NCBI GenBank assembly: GCA_947458405.1
Contig: CANGZW010000018.1
Location: 1 to 42,297, forward strand
DNA from: Leptospiraceae bacterium
Lineage (GTDB): Bacteria; Spirochaetota; Leptospiria; Leptospirales; Leptospiraceae
Reading direction: 5' to 3'
DNA length: 42,297 nucleotides
Made by a program: the position numbers and the translations under genes. The first letter of the stretch is position 1, and each line of letters opens with the position of its first letter. Positions 1 through 8,824 of the stretch are shown piece by piece. The notes beneath the pieces are model-generated. The model had not been told where the DNA came from and did no database searches. It saw only the letters and a list, made by a program, of their open reading frames with translations.

Positions 1-458
1 AAATGCTCTCCAAGAGCGGGTGCGGCTAGTTCAATAAGTTTAAAGAGTAAATTTACACCCACGCTCATGTTAGGAGAATGAATGAGTGGAATTTTTTCTG
101 AGTATGACTTAATCTTTTTTGATTGGTCTTCGCTGTGACCCGTCGAACCGATCACAATCGGTTTATTAAACTCTAGAGCCATTTCCAAAACAGACTCAGT
201 CTCGATATGTGAACTAAAATCAATAATTATATCTGATTCTTCAATTCCTTTTTTAGTTTCAGACATATATAAAATATGATTATCTTTGATACCGGAGTTT
301 ATACCACTGTCCATTCCTATAAGAATGCTATCACTTCTTTCAATAGCACTCCCTAAAACTAGAGTGTTTGAATGGGATAGAACTTGTGTAATGGACTTTC
401 CCATCCTTCCTGCGGCACCAATAAGGCAGACTTTTTTTTTATTTCTATTCAAATCCAT
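1..458 (-). CDS. dapB: 4-hydroxy-tetrahydrodipicolinate reductase DapB, C-terminus cut by window edge
   Basis: DapB reduces the product of DapA to tetrahydrodipicolinate with NAD(P)H, the second committed step to diaminopimelate and lysine. The reading frame starts at ATG 458 and stays open to base 1, so about 152 residues are visible. It begins MDLNRNKKK and carries the Rossmann dinucleotide motif GAAGRMG at about residues 14-20. A DFSS segment and [10 protein letters not shown] near the cut edge match the family's central region. The start overlaps the end of dapA by 14 bases, so the two are translated from one transcript in the order dapA-dapB. The catalytic His/Lys region lies mainly beyond the window. 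Confidence 0.93.
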   Translation of the reverse strand, partial: MDLNRNKKKVCLIGAAGRMGKSITQVLSHSNTLVLGSAIERSDSILIGMDSGINSGIKDNHILYMSETKKGIEESDIIIDFSSHIETESVLEMALEFNKPIVIGSTGHSEDQSKKIKSYSEKIPLIHSPNMSVGVNLLFKLIELAAPALGEH

Positions 459-1329
459 TCTCCCTCAAAGTATTTACCAGTGACTTTAATTCTTCCCTAC
501 CTCTTCCTTCGCTGAGAGCGGTGAGGGGAAGGCGGAGTTCATTTGTGCAGTAACCCATCCAATTTAATATTGCCTTCACAGGAATTGGATTGGTTTCAAT
601 AAATACCATAGAAAACAATTTTAGCAATGAATAATGTATTTCTTTTGCTTTCTGTATTTCTCCTCTTGAAAATGAATCTACTAATTCTTTCACACGGGAA
701 GGAAAAATATTGGAGACTACAGATACAACCCCTCTTCCCCCCACAGCCATGAGTGGTAAGGTTAGGTTATCATCCCCCGAAAGAACGGTAAAACTTTCCG
801 GTACAAGAGAAATTGTTTTAGACATTTGACCAAGATCACCCGTAGCTTCTTTTACAGAGACAATATTGGGGATTTGTGAAAGCCTTAGAATAGTTTCTGG
901 AAGCAAATTCACAGCAGTTCTACCGGGAATATTGTATAACATTAGAGGGGAATCAGAAGATTTTGCTATTGCCTGAAAGTGAAGGAATAATCCCTCTTGA
1001 GTTGGCTTATTGTAGTACGGATTCACAGATAAAATTCCATCGACCCCATCTTTACTGGCATGTTCGGTTAGTTCAATGGCTTCTTTAGTTGAATTTGATC
1101 CCGTTCCCGCGATAACTTTAATTTTTCCGCGACAGATTTCTACTGTCTTTCGTATAAGCTCACTGTGTTCTTCATAGGTAAGTGTTGGGGATTCCCCTGT
1201 CGTTCCGCAGGGAACCACTCCGGAAACTCCCGCTTTGATTTGTCTTTCTAAGAGGGAATGATAGGAATCATAATCAATTCTGTCATTTTTAAAAGGGGTG
1301 ATGATTGCTGTATAAACGCCTGTAAACAT
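445..1329 (-). CDS. dapA: 4-hydroxy-tetrahydrodipicolinate synthase DapA
   Basis: DapA condenses pyruvate with aspartate semialdehyde, the first step of the diaminopimelate/lysine branch. The 294-residue length is normal for this TIM-barrel aldolase family. Visible signatures are GTTGE at residues 42-46, Tyr106, the YNIPGRT segment with Tyr132 and Arg137, and the Schiff-base lysine K160 in VKEATG. All expected catalytic residues are present. The gene overlaps downstream dapB by 14 bases. I see no strong Shine-Dalgarno before the ATG, but the start [13 protein letters not shown] aligns with family starts. Confidence 0.97.
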   Translation of the reverse strand: MFTGVYTAIITPFKNDRIDYDSYHSLLERQIKAGVSGVVPCGTTGESPTLTYEEHSELIRKTVEICRGKIKVIAGTGSNSTKEAIELTEHASKDGVDGILSVNPYYNKPTQEGLFLHFQAIAKSSDSPLMLYNIPGRTAVNLLPETILRLSQIPNIVSVKEATGDLGQMSKTISLVPESFTVLSGDDNLTLPLMAVGGRGVVSVVSNIFPSRVKELVDSFSRGEIQKAKEIHYSLLKLFSMVFIETNPIPVKAILNWMGYCTNELRLPLTALSEGRGREELKSLVNTLRENGFE

Positions 1330-1413
1330 AATTTAATAAACTTTAAGGTTCTTTCCAAAAAGCAACCCCTTTTCCCTGAAGCAAATTGCCTAACTTGGTA
1401 GGTGCTAATTTAC

Positions 1414-3789
1414 CTATCTTCCTCCCCTAGAAGCGGCAGAATCTAAAATAAAACCATCTATAAATCGCCTTTCATTTGACAAAGAACAATAATCATTGAG
1501 TCTTTTTAATTTAATATCTATAATAAAACATGACTCTGATTCTTTTTCTTTAACTAAGGCTTTTTGGTTTGAAAATGATTCTATCAATGGATATTCTACA
1601 CTAAATTTCACTTTTCCGGAAGTATCTATCAAACCATATTTATCATCTATACACACTACAGAAAAATTATCATAAAATCCTAATATATCTGTATAGGTAG
1701 GCTTTAAAATTATCTTACCCTCATTATTTAAAATTCCCCATTTTTCATCTCTTTGAAATGCATATAAATCATTATTAATATATTTCAAATTTGAATATTT
1801 AGCCTTTAAAGTGAACTGTCCACTTTTATTTATTATACCAAATATTTCATTACCTTCGGAAGTAACTTCTTTGTAAATTGCCCTACCTGAAATAAATGCT
1901 TGGACTTCCTGAATATCTTTTGCTAAAACTTTTAAATCCGATAATCGTAGTACGCTTGATAATTTATCTTTATTTATAACAACCAAATCTTCACTTTCAT
2001 AAACATCAATATTATCATTTTCAATTTCAATATATGGCTTACCGTTAGTATCAATCAATCCCCATAAATTATTGATACTAACTTCATAATAATTCCCATA
2101 TTTACTTCCCACTCCATCATATTTAAGTCGAATTATAACTTTTCCTTTTTTATCAATAAATCCCCATTTATTGTTATTTCTCACTGAAGCTACACCATTT
2201 TGAAATACAGAGGCGTCTTCATATTTATTAAATATTTTTAATTTACCTGCTTTATCTACATATCCCCACTTTTCATTTAATTTAACCGGGGTTAATTCGT
2301 TATCATTAAAATTATACATGAAGTTTTCATAAGCTAGATTTAGAATCACTTCAGAGTTATTATTAATGATTCCGCATTTTAAAAAATCATTGCAGACTAA
2401 AAATAAGTTATTATTTACATATTCTATTTCAGAATAGACTGGATCTGAAATAATTTTCATCGGATTAGAGTTTATATTGATAATTCCATATTTTCTATTA
2501 TCATCATTATTGTTATTATAATTAATATACTCCGTTCTAAAATATCCATCCCCAAGATATGATAAACTTGAATAGGCGGGTTTTAAATAAGCCTTTAAAA
2601 TCATATTTAAGATTCCTACAAGAGTTTCACCCTCAGAAGCCCCCGATTCTCTCATTCTATAAACATCTTTCCCTATGTCTTCAAAATCTAGAGAATTGTA
2701 GTATGGAGGAATAATTAAATTTCCATTCAAATCAACAACTCCATTTTTTTCGATCATACGATCATTCTCTGAATCACCATAATTTACGTACTCCGAAATT
2801 ACTAATTTATAAAATTTATTATTATAATTTTCAACATAAATTTCATTGTCATACTTTGGCTCCAAAAAGTATTTCCCTTTTTTGTCTAAGAGTCCCCAAA
2901 AATTATTAACTTTTACACCCAAAAATGATTCTTTATACTGACCAATCGCTTGAAGGTTAACTTTAGATATAGCCTTCCCTTCTTTGTCTAATACACCATA
3001 TTTTCCCTTTTTTTGTATTACAATAAATTCATCCTCTCTAGGCTCTATACTTTGAAATTTAGGCGGTAGAATTTCAGTTCCCGAAAAATTATAGAGACCA
3101 AAATCACCATTCAAATTTACCAACATCAAGTTTTCATTGAACTCCTTAATTTCATCAAAACTGATTGGAATAATTATTTTACCGGAGGAATTAAAGAGAC
3201 CCATATCCCGATTTTTACTCACAAGCAAAAAATTTTCTTTGTAGGGTTCAATTGTATCAAATTCTGTTGGAATTATTTTATTACCTAAAAAATCAATCAA
3301 TCCTAATTTATTCTTAAGGCTAACTTTGAGTATTTTTTCCTGAAAGATTTGTATATCATCAAAAGTAGCATTTGTAATGATTTTAGATGCACTTAGTAAG
3401 CCCCATTTTTCAAGATTTTCATATTTATAAATACCTTCCGTTATCAGTTCTAAATTGCTATACTTTGGTTTTTGAAGAGTAACTGCTTTTGAGGACAATA
3501 GACCATATTTACCATCCACTTTTACTATATAACCTCCATCAAAATCTTGTATAGAATCGTACTCAGCCGTTAGGATTTGATTGTCTTCCGAGAGGACAAC
3601 AAAAGAATCATTCAAATTTTTCTTGATATAGTTATTGTTCCTGTCCTTTACTTTCTCAAAAATTTCTGTTTTTCTAGGTTGAGCTAAAGGTTTGGCCTCA
3701 GAGATAATTTCTTCAGATGAGCAAAAAGAAGTTAGAATTATAATAAATATATAGGAAGTTATGTTTAATAAGTGTATTAAATTATTCAT
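1414..3789 (-). CDS. WG-repeat protein, probable exported or lipid-anchored
   Basis: A 791-residue protein built almost entirely from about 17 degenerate WG (KWGxxDxxGKxIIPxxYdxI) beta repeats spaced roughly 40-45 residues apart, for example KWGFIDKKGKVIIRLKYDGV and KLGLIDFLGNKIIPTEFDTI. The N-terminus has a hydrophobic stretch ending LTSFCSS with a cysteine at residue 23. That suggests a signal peptide and perhaps a lipobox, but Phe just before the Cys is atypical, so lipidation is uncertain. WG repeats are thought to form solenoid or propeller-like binding surfaces and have no assigned enzyme activity. The gene is very rich in Asn, Lys and Ile codons. It stands alone between dapA and the aquaporin gene; no clear ribosome binding site precedes the ATG. 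Confidence 0.86.
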   Translation of the reverse strand: MNNLIHLLNITSYIFIIILTSFCSSEEIISEAKPLAQPRKTEIFEKVKDRNNNYIKKNLNDSFVVLSEDNQILTAEYDSIQDFDGGYIVKVDGKYGLLSSKAVTLQKPKYSNLELITEGIYKYENLEKWGLLSASKIITNATFDDIQIFQEKILKVSLKNKLGLIDFLGNKIIPTEFDTIEPYKENFLLVSKNRDMGLFNSSGKIIIPISFDEIKEFNENLMLVNLNGDFGLYNFSGTEILPPKFQSIEPREDEFIVIQKKGKYGVLDKEGKAISKVNLQAIGQYKESFLGVKVNNFWGLLDKKGKYFLEPKYDNEIYVENYNNKFYKLVISEYVNYGDSENDRMIEKNGVVDLNGNLIIPPYYNSLDFEDIGKDVYRMRESGASEGETLVGILNMILKAYLKPAYSSLSYLGDGYFRTEYINYNNNNDDNRKYGIININSNPMKIISDPVYSEIEYVNNNLFLVCNDFLKCGIINNNSEVILNLAYENFMYNFNDNELTPVKLNEKWGYVDKAGKLKIFNKYEDASVFQNGVASVRNNNKWGFIDKKGKVIIRLKYDGVGSKYGNYYEVSINNLWGLIDTNGKPYIEIENDNIDVYESEDLVVINKDKLSSVLRLSDLKVLAKDIQEVQAFISGRAIYKEVTSEGNEIFGIINKSGQFTLKAKYSNLKYINNDLYAFQRDEKWGILNNEGKIILKPTYTDILGFYDNFSVVCIDDKYGLIDTSGKVKFSVEYPLIESFSNQKALVKEKESESCFIIDIKLKRLNDYCSLSNERRFIDGFILDSAASRGGR

Positions 3790-3904
3790 ATTATGTTTTA
3801 TTTATAAGAATAGGCATTAAATTACAATAATTTTTTAATTATTGCGAATGAATTTGTAATTATTTAGACCCTAACTTTTCAATTGTTAAAATTTAATATT
3901 CAAA

Positions 3905-4627
3905 TTATAATTTAATTAAAAATGCGGCAAAAGCTGATCCACATAAGGGCGCTAAAACAGGAATCCATGCATATTGCCAATTAGAACTCCCTTTGCCGGG
4001 GATAGGTAACAAAAAATGAACTAAACGGGGAGCTAGGTCTCTTGCAGGATTAATTGCATATCCAGTAGTTCCCCCCATTGATAAGCCCAAACTCCAAACT
4101 AAAATTCCCACTAAAAATGTTCCCAAATGGGGTTGTAAATCGGGCGTTCCTTTATGAAAAATAGAATAGAGACCTAATAGTAATACAAATGTTCCTAAAA
4201 ATTCACTAAAAAAATTAGATACTTTATGAAAGATAGCAGGTTCTGTTGAGAAGATAGCAAGAATGCTATTACTGTTATTACTCTCTTTCCAATGCGGAAG
4301 AAAATGAAGATATACCAAAATAGCTCCACAAAATGCACCTAAAAACTGTGCTATAAAATAAGAGAAAATTTTTGAGAAATCAGAATCTAATATAGCAAAT
4401 CCAAGGGTCACTGCAGGATTTAAATGAGCGTCTGTACTACCAAATGCCTTAGCTGTAAATACACCCATAACAACCGCAAAAGCCCACCCAGCTGTGATAA
4501 CAATCCATCCTGAATCTTTAGATTTAGATTTCTCAAGTAAGACACCTGCTACAACTCCATCTCCCAGAAGTATTAAAATTAGGGTTCCCAAAAATTCTCC
4601 AAAAAAAGGGGATATCAAATGACTCAT
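3905..4627 (-). CDS. glpF: MIP-family aquaglyceroporin (GlpF-like)
   Basis: A 240-residue inner-membrane channel of the major intrinsic protein family with six hydrophobic segments. Both half-helix motifs are intact: NPA at 70-72 and NPA at 193-195, the latter followed by Arg196-Asp197. Asp after NPAR is characteristic of glycerol-conducting members rather than strict water channels. The selectivity-filter positions that can be aligned with E. coli GlpF are Trp48, Tyr190 (Phe in GlpF) and Arg196, which fits glycerol or small-polyol passage. AGGA precedes the ATG by about 8 bases. No glycerol kinase sits next to it, so it appears monocistronic. Substrate preference is inferred. Confidence 0.92.
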   Translation of the reverse strand: MSHLISPFFGEFLGTLILILLGDGVVAGVLLEKSKSKDSGWIVITAGWAFAVVMGVFTAKAFGSTDAHLNPAVTLGFAILDSDFSKIFSYFIAQFLGAFCGAILVYLHFLPHWKESNNSNSILAIFSTEPAIFHKVSNFFSEFLGTFVLLLGLYSIFHKGTPDLQPHLGTFLVGILVWSLGLSMGGTTGYAINPARDLAPRLVHFLLPIPGKGSSNWQYAWIPVLAPLCGSAFAAFLIKL

Positions 4628-4751
4628 ATAAGTTTCCTATGATAAGTAAGTAGATTCTAATTAAATATAAGTATTAAAATAAAGAAACTTAAAAAATTTC
4701 TTTATTTATGATTTAAGAGAAATTCAAATAGAAAATATAAATTCTTTTTGG

Positions 4752-5111
4752 TTATATCCTTCTTTTTTTCAAAATTTGCATTACAAACATTCCTATAAAC
4801 GGAATCAAGGGAAGATACAAAAAAGGAGTGAAAATCCAATATATTGAGAGTGATGGGAGAATTTTTCGAACAGCAAAAAATCCCGGATATCTTTTTGATT
4901 CATAAATTAATTGAACTTCCCCTTCCAAAAGATCTTCTGTCAACTGGGGATGAATTTTGCCTAACGTATCTAAATCAAAGTCCCTAAAAGATATAAATTG
5001 AAGATTTTTGTTTTGATTGATAGATTTTAATTTTTTAGCTAAATGGGAGCAAAAGATGCAGTCTCCATCATAAAAAAAAATATTTTTTGAAGGGTCGAAT
5101 TCTTCATTCAT
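4752..5111 (-). CDS. DCC family (DUF393) thiol-disulfide oxidoreductase-like protein
   Basis: A 119-residue protein with the family hallmark YDGDCIFC at residues 14-21, in which Cys18 and Cys21 form a thioredoxin-like CxxC pair. DCC proteins are predicted thiol-disulfide oxidoreductases; substrates are generally unknown. A hydrophobic stretch (about residues 90-113) near the C-terminus could associate with membrane. The start overlaps the end of the upstream acetyltransferase-like gene by 8 bases, so it is the last gene of a minus-strand operon. Confidence 0.88.
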   Translation of the reverse strand: MNEEFDPSKNIFFYDGDCIFCSHLAKKLKSINQNKNLQFISFRDFDLDTLGKIHPQLTEDLLEGEVQLIYESKRYPGFFAVRKILPSLSIYWIFTPFLYLPLIPFIGMFVMQILKKRRI

Positions 5112-6258
5112 AGAAATCAGCAGGTAATTTGTTAAGAAATGTTACTACTTTTTCTATGTTTTTAAAGGGTAATCCTATCCAATAAATATTCCACTCCTCC
5201 TGTTTAACAAGACCATCACATTCTTTGTGATACCATTTATTGATGGGATTATCTTTTTTAGCTCTCCAGAATATGGTAGGAAATTCTTGTTTCATCTTGT
5301 CCCAAATTTCTCTCCCGATTCCTTCCCCTCTAGCGATTTCATCCACAGCAAATTTTGACAATAGAGAACCTAATTTTGTTTTTTTTATAATTGCCGCACC
5401 TCTATATTCTGATTCTAAAATTAGATATTGTAAATTAGATTCTAAAAATTCTTCTCTGACTTTTTTTTGAAAAGATATTTCCAAAAGATTTCTTAATTTC
5501 TCTTTATCCACATTCCTTGGTTTAATTTTTTTTATCTCGCTCCCTAATTTAAAAAACGTTCCGCTACCCTTTACGGTGAATAATTCTTTAAATAATGAAA
5601 TAGGAGTAGTTACTGAAACTGACCTGAGTATTTCATTTTTTAGAGTAAGTAGGTATCTAATTTTTCTCACCAAATTTTGTTCTTTGGAAGAATAATTTTT
5701 CATTTTTAATTCAATATCTGATTCTTGATTATAATTTATCAATGATATCGTGTTACCATTCTCATTTAAAAAAAGTCTTTCAGGAGATAGATAAACAATT
5801 TTTCTAAATTTGATAACTTCTATTAATTCTTTTAAGATTTCAGTCAGTTTATCCTCATCGATATTTTCTTCAGGTATTACAAGCATTGGAATTTTATTAT
5901 TTGAGATTGAAAGTTTAATGTTTTCAAAATACTTATCATTTTTAAATTCTATATAAGCTAAATTCAAGAAATTAGGTAAATTTTCTCCTTCATCAAAGTT
6001 CACCAATTTTCCATAAAATAATTTAATATAATCGGGGATAGAATTGTTTACTAATAAAATTGGAAATAACTCCAATTGAAGTAATAGTTTTAAATTAAAA
6101 AGTAGAGACTCGCCTGTCTCTATGAAAGATTGTGGATCACAATAAATTAAAGCAAATGATTCGGGACTTTGTTTACGAAAATTTCTTAAATATACTAAAC
6201 TGTCTTTATCGTTTCCTGTAATTTCAAAAAATCTATAAAGTAATTCTTTCTTATTCAT
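5104..6258 (-). CDS. N-acetylglutamate synthase-like protein: eroded amino-acid-kinase domain plus DUF619-type NAT domain
   Basis: A 384-residue protein. The C-terminal part (about 260-365) resembles the DUF619-type acetyltransferase domain of bifunctional NAGS/K enzymes and vertebrate-type NAGS. It has SKFAVDEIARGEGIGREIW with an RGEGIG acetyl-CoA loop at 310-315, FWRAKKDNPINKWY at 330-343 and a KQEEWNIYWIGL end. Before it lies ELFTVKGSGTFFKLG (225-239), the linker motif found in these kinase-NAT proteins. The N-terminal half fits a divergent amino-acid-kinase fold but I cannot find the lysine/glycine-rich kinase motifs, so it is probably non-catalytic or regulatory. The predicted role is acetyl-CoA plus glutamate to N-acetylglutamate for arginine synthesis. 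It overlaps its neighbours by 4 and 8 bases. The family match is strong; the specific activity is inferred. Confidence 0.8.
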   Translation of the reverse strand: MNKKELLYRFFEITGNDKDSLVYLRNFRKQSPESFALIYCDPQSFIETGESLLFNLKLLLQLELFPILLVNNSIPDYIKLFYGKLVNFDEGENLPNFLNLAYIEFKNDKYFENIKLSISNNKIPMLVIPEENIDEDKLTEILKELIEVIKFRKIVYLSPERLFLNENGNTISLINYNQESDIELKMKNYSSKEQNLVRKIRYLLTLKNEILRSVSVTTPISLFKELFTVKGSGTFFKLGSEIKKIKPRNVDKEKLRNLLEISFQKKVREEFLESNLQYLILESEYRGAAIIKKTKLGSLLSKFAVDEIARGEGIGREIWDKMKQEFPTIFWRAKKDNPINKWYHKECDGLVKQEEWNIYWIGLPFKNIEKVVTFLNKLPADFYE

Positions 6259-7406
6259 TGAATTTGATAAGATACAAACTTCCCTTTTAATTTAGAAATG
6301 GAAATATTTTTTTCTTTATCAGCCTTGAGACGAAAATGACCCAAGAGAGATTTATCTCCACAAATTAAAGTAAAACGATACCCACTAAATTTATTTTTTA
6401 AAATCTTTCCTATTTGAAAGTAAAATTCTTTTAAATCTTCAGTACTGCCCATTCTTTCCCCGTACGGAGGGTTTGTGATAATAAATCCAGTTTCACTTGA
6501 AAATGTATTTTCTAATTCTAAAATATTCTTACATTCTAAATGAATTAAATGTGATACACCAGCTCTCTCAATATTTTTTTTGGCTTTCTCAATTGCTAAA
6601 GGATCATTATCAAATCCATATAAAATTTTATTTGGATTCGTATCTAATGGTTTTACATTATAATTTAAATTAAAAAACATTTCATTAAATATAAAAGAAT
6701 CGTACATTAATTCTTTATTTATATAACCTCTTTCTTTGAGTAATAATGCCGCTTCAATTAAAATTGTCCCGGAGCCACACATAGGATCAATTAAGATGGA
6801 TTCCTTGTCCCAATCAGAAAAATAAATTAATGCCTGAGCTAAATTTTCTCTGATGGGTGCAGAGACTGTATCGAGTCTGTATCCTCTCTTATTTAAGGGT
6901 CTAGACGTTATATTTATTCCAATACTAACATTTTCCCTGTTTGATCTTAGAATTATTTCTATGTCAGGATATTCTCTATCAATAAGTGCTTCTCGATTTT
7001 GTTTTTGTCTAATTCTATCCTGTATTGCATCTTTTAATTTATATAATGCATATCTAGAGTTCTCTAATGAGTCCTTAGTCATGGATTCAATTTTATAGGC
7101 ATACTCTTCTAAGATAATTCTTTCCCATGGAATACTATAGGCTTTGTCGTACAATTCATTAGGATCATGGGCAACAAATTTTTGAAGTGTAAATGCAATA
7201 CGGGAGCTAAATCTTGTGCTTAAGAAAAAATTATACAAGAGGGATTTGTTTCCATGGTAAAAAACTCCTCCTCGATTAGAAGATATTATCTTTAATCCGG
7301 AGTTTTTTACTTCATCTAGGAGAAACTCGTCTAAACCCTCTGAACAGCTAGAATGAAATTCTAATTTATCCGCGTCAATAGTTATAAATTTATTAAAATT
7401 AGTCAT
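6255..7406 (-). CDS. class I SAM-dependent rRNA guanine-N2-methyltransferase (RlmL/THUMP type)
   Basis: A 383-residue methyltransferase with an N-terminal THUMP-like region (about 10-165) followed by a Rossmann methylase domain. Motif I is DPMCGSGT at 207-214, an acidic SAM-binding segment GFDNDP lies at 264-269, and the catalytic motif IV is NPPYG at 312-316, typical of N2-guanine or N6-adenine RNA methylases. The domain order and length match the N-terminal half of E. coli RlmKL and the stand-alone RlmL-like family, so 23S rRNA is the likely substrate. The stop overlaps the next gene's start by 4 bases. Confidence 0.9.
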   Translation of the reverse strand: MTNFNKFITIDADKLEFHSSCSEGLDEFLLDEVKNSGLKIISSNRGGVFYHGNKSLLYNFFLSTRFSSRIAFTLQKFVAHDPNELYDKAYSIPWERIILEEYAYKIESMTKDSLENSRYALYKLKDAIQDRIRQKQNREALIDREYPDIEIILRSNRENVSIGINITSRPLNKRGYRLDTVSAPIRENLAQALIYFSDWDKESILIDPMCGSGTILIEAALLLKERGYINKELMYDSFIFNEMFFNLNYNVKPLDTNPNKILYGFDNDPLAIEKAKKNIERAGVSHLIHLECKNILELENTFSSETGFIITNPPYGERMGSTEDLKEFYFQIGKILKNKFSGYRFTLICGDKSLLGHFRLKADKEKNISISKLKGKFVSYQIQ

Positions 7407-7417
7407 CTTTATTGAGA

Positions 7418-8374
7418 TTAGATCTCTATTGTCAATCCCTCATGTGCCATTATTATTTCTAGTTCATTTCTCTCATCCATCATATTTTTATAATTTAATG
7501 CTCTCAAATATACCGCATCGAGCTTTTCATCATTGTATGACGGGTCATGATGAAACATGACTAACTTCTTTACACCAGCTTTTAATGCAATATCTGTTGC
7601 TATTGAAGCTGAACTGTGCCCCCAATCAATTTTATTGAGAGATTCTTCAAATGTGTATTGCGTATCAAAAACCAAAACATCTGCAGATCTAAAATAACTA
7701 ATATAGCTTTCAATATTTTCCATCTCATCCACATTAAATTCCGCATCCGATGCAAAAATAAATGTCTTATTACCTTCACATAATTTATAAGAAAAACTCC
7801 CACCGGGATGTCGAAGTGCCTTTGAAGTTACCCTTACACTTTCATTTATTTCTGTCCATTCTCCCTCTTTAATACCGAAATAGTTTCTTTGGGCTCTCAT
7901 ATCTTCAAAGTTTATAGGGAAATGACTAGGAGAATGCTGGTAAGCCAGTCGATTATAGAGATCATCCACCGATGTATAAATATCAAATTTATTTCCAGGG
8001 ATATACAGAGGAACAAAGAAGGGAATTCCTTGGATATGATCCCAATGGGAATGGGTAAATAGCCAGTAGGCATGCCCTTTTCCAGAAAGATAGCCTTCTT
8101 GTAGTACTTTGTTTCCGAGTTCACGAAGTCCCGTACCTGCATCAATAATATATAATCTATCTTTACTGTCTCTTACTTCAATGCAGGTTGTATTTCCCCC
8201 ATAAGTGCTTCGGGATGAAAAATTAAGAGTCTTTAAAAATGTTTGTATAGATTCGGAACTTTGAATATCAGCAGGTGTGGCTAAAGATAAAATTTTTTCT
8301 ATTTTTTCTTCAATAACTTTCCCGGATATAGGAGTGGCAATAGATCCCCTAACTCCCCAAAATATAACTTTCAT
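7418..8374 (-). CDS. MBL-fold metallo-hydrolase
   Basis: A 318-residue metallo-beta-lactamase-fold hydrolase. Metal ligands are visible as H108-x-H110-x-D112-H113 in THSHWDH, then H189, D210 in FASDAEF and a C-terminal FHHDP histidine near 275. A YGGNTTC segment and FWGVRGS start put it with the phosphodiesterase/RNase-Z-like MBL branch (PhnP-like and cyclic-nucleotide-like enzymes). Substrate is unknown. I start it at ATG 8374 rather than at the TTG one codon upstream. It lies 11 bases before the rRNA methyltransferase and probably heads that operon. The 8375-8518 spacer to the divergent STAS gene must hold both promoters. Confidence 0.88.
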   Translation of the reverse strand: MKVIFWGVRGSIATPISGKVIEEKIEKILSLATPADIQSSESIQTFLKTLNFSSRSTYGGNTTCIEVRDSKDRLYIIDAGTGLRELGNKVLQEGYLSGKGHAYWLFTHSHWDHIQGIPFFVPLYIPGNKFDIYTSVDDLYNRLAYQHSPSHFPINFEDMRAQRNYFGIKEGEWTEINESVRVTSKALRHPGGSFSYKLCEGNKTFIFASDAEFNVDEMENIESYISYFRSADVLVFDTQYTFEESLNKIDWGHSSASIATDIALKAGVKKLVMFHHDPSYNDEKLDAVYLRALNYKNMMDERNELEIIMAHEGLTIEI

Positions 8375-8518
8375 CAAAAGAAATTTGCAATCTTAGTCTC
8401 TAAAATCAATTAAAAAAAAAAGTCTATTTTCAAAAATTAATATTTTTTATAAATCATCTGAATAATATTCTTTTAAATTTTACTTGATATTAAGCGACAA
8501 TGGGGAAGCCTTACAAAT

Positions 8519-8824
8519 ATGTATAAGATAGACAGAGATGGGGAAAATAAAATTTGCACAATTTTTTTGGAGGGCGTAATCAGCCTGAAAAGTGCAATAA
8601 CACTGAAAGAACAAATAATTAAAGAATCTGAAACTGGTTATAATAACATAATTCTGGATTTTAATGGCAATGTTCACATAGATTCCTCTGGAATTGGGGC
8701 AATCTTTAATTCTCAAAAATATTTACTTGAAAAACAAGGATCCCTAAAAATCAAAAATCTTGGACATGAAACCCTATCTATTTTAAAAATCGCCAATCTC
8801 GATAAGCATTTGAATATAATTTAA
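8519..8824 (+). CDS. STAS-domain anti-sigma factor antagonist
   Basis: A 101-residue single STAS domain. The loop HIDSSGIGA at residues 53-61 contains the conserved phosphoacceptor serine (Ser56 by alignment to SpoIIAA). The whole protein is the domain, as in SpoIIAA/RsbV-type partner-switch antagonists. No anti-sigma kinase or PP2C phosphatase gene is adjacent, so its partners are encoded elsewhere. It ends with a 4-base overlap against the convergent gene at 8821-9540. The ribosome binding site is weak. Confidence 0.9.
   Translation: MYKIDRDGENKICTIFLEGVISLKSAITLKEQIIKESETGYNNIILDFNGNVHIDSSGIGAIFNSQKYLLEKQGSLKIKNLGHETLSILKIANLDKHLNII

Noticed and set aside
286-483. Plus-strand 65-residue ORF at the left edge
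   Set aside because: It is antisense to the dapB start and dapA end, both of which are supported by motifs.
7600-8145. Two minus-strand ORFs inside the MBL-fold gene region
   Set aside because: They are out-of-frame shadows of the MBL hydrolase, whose metal ligands are intact in the main frame.
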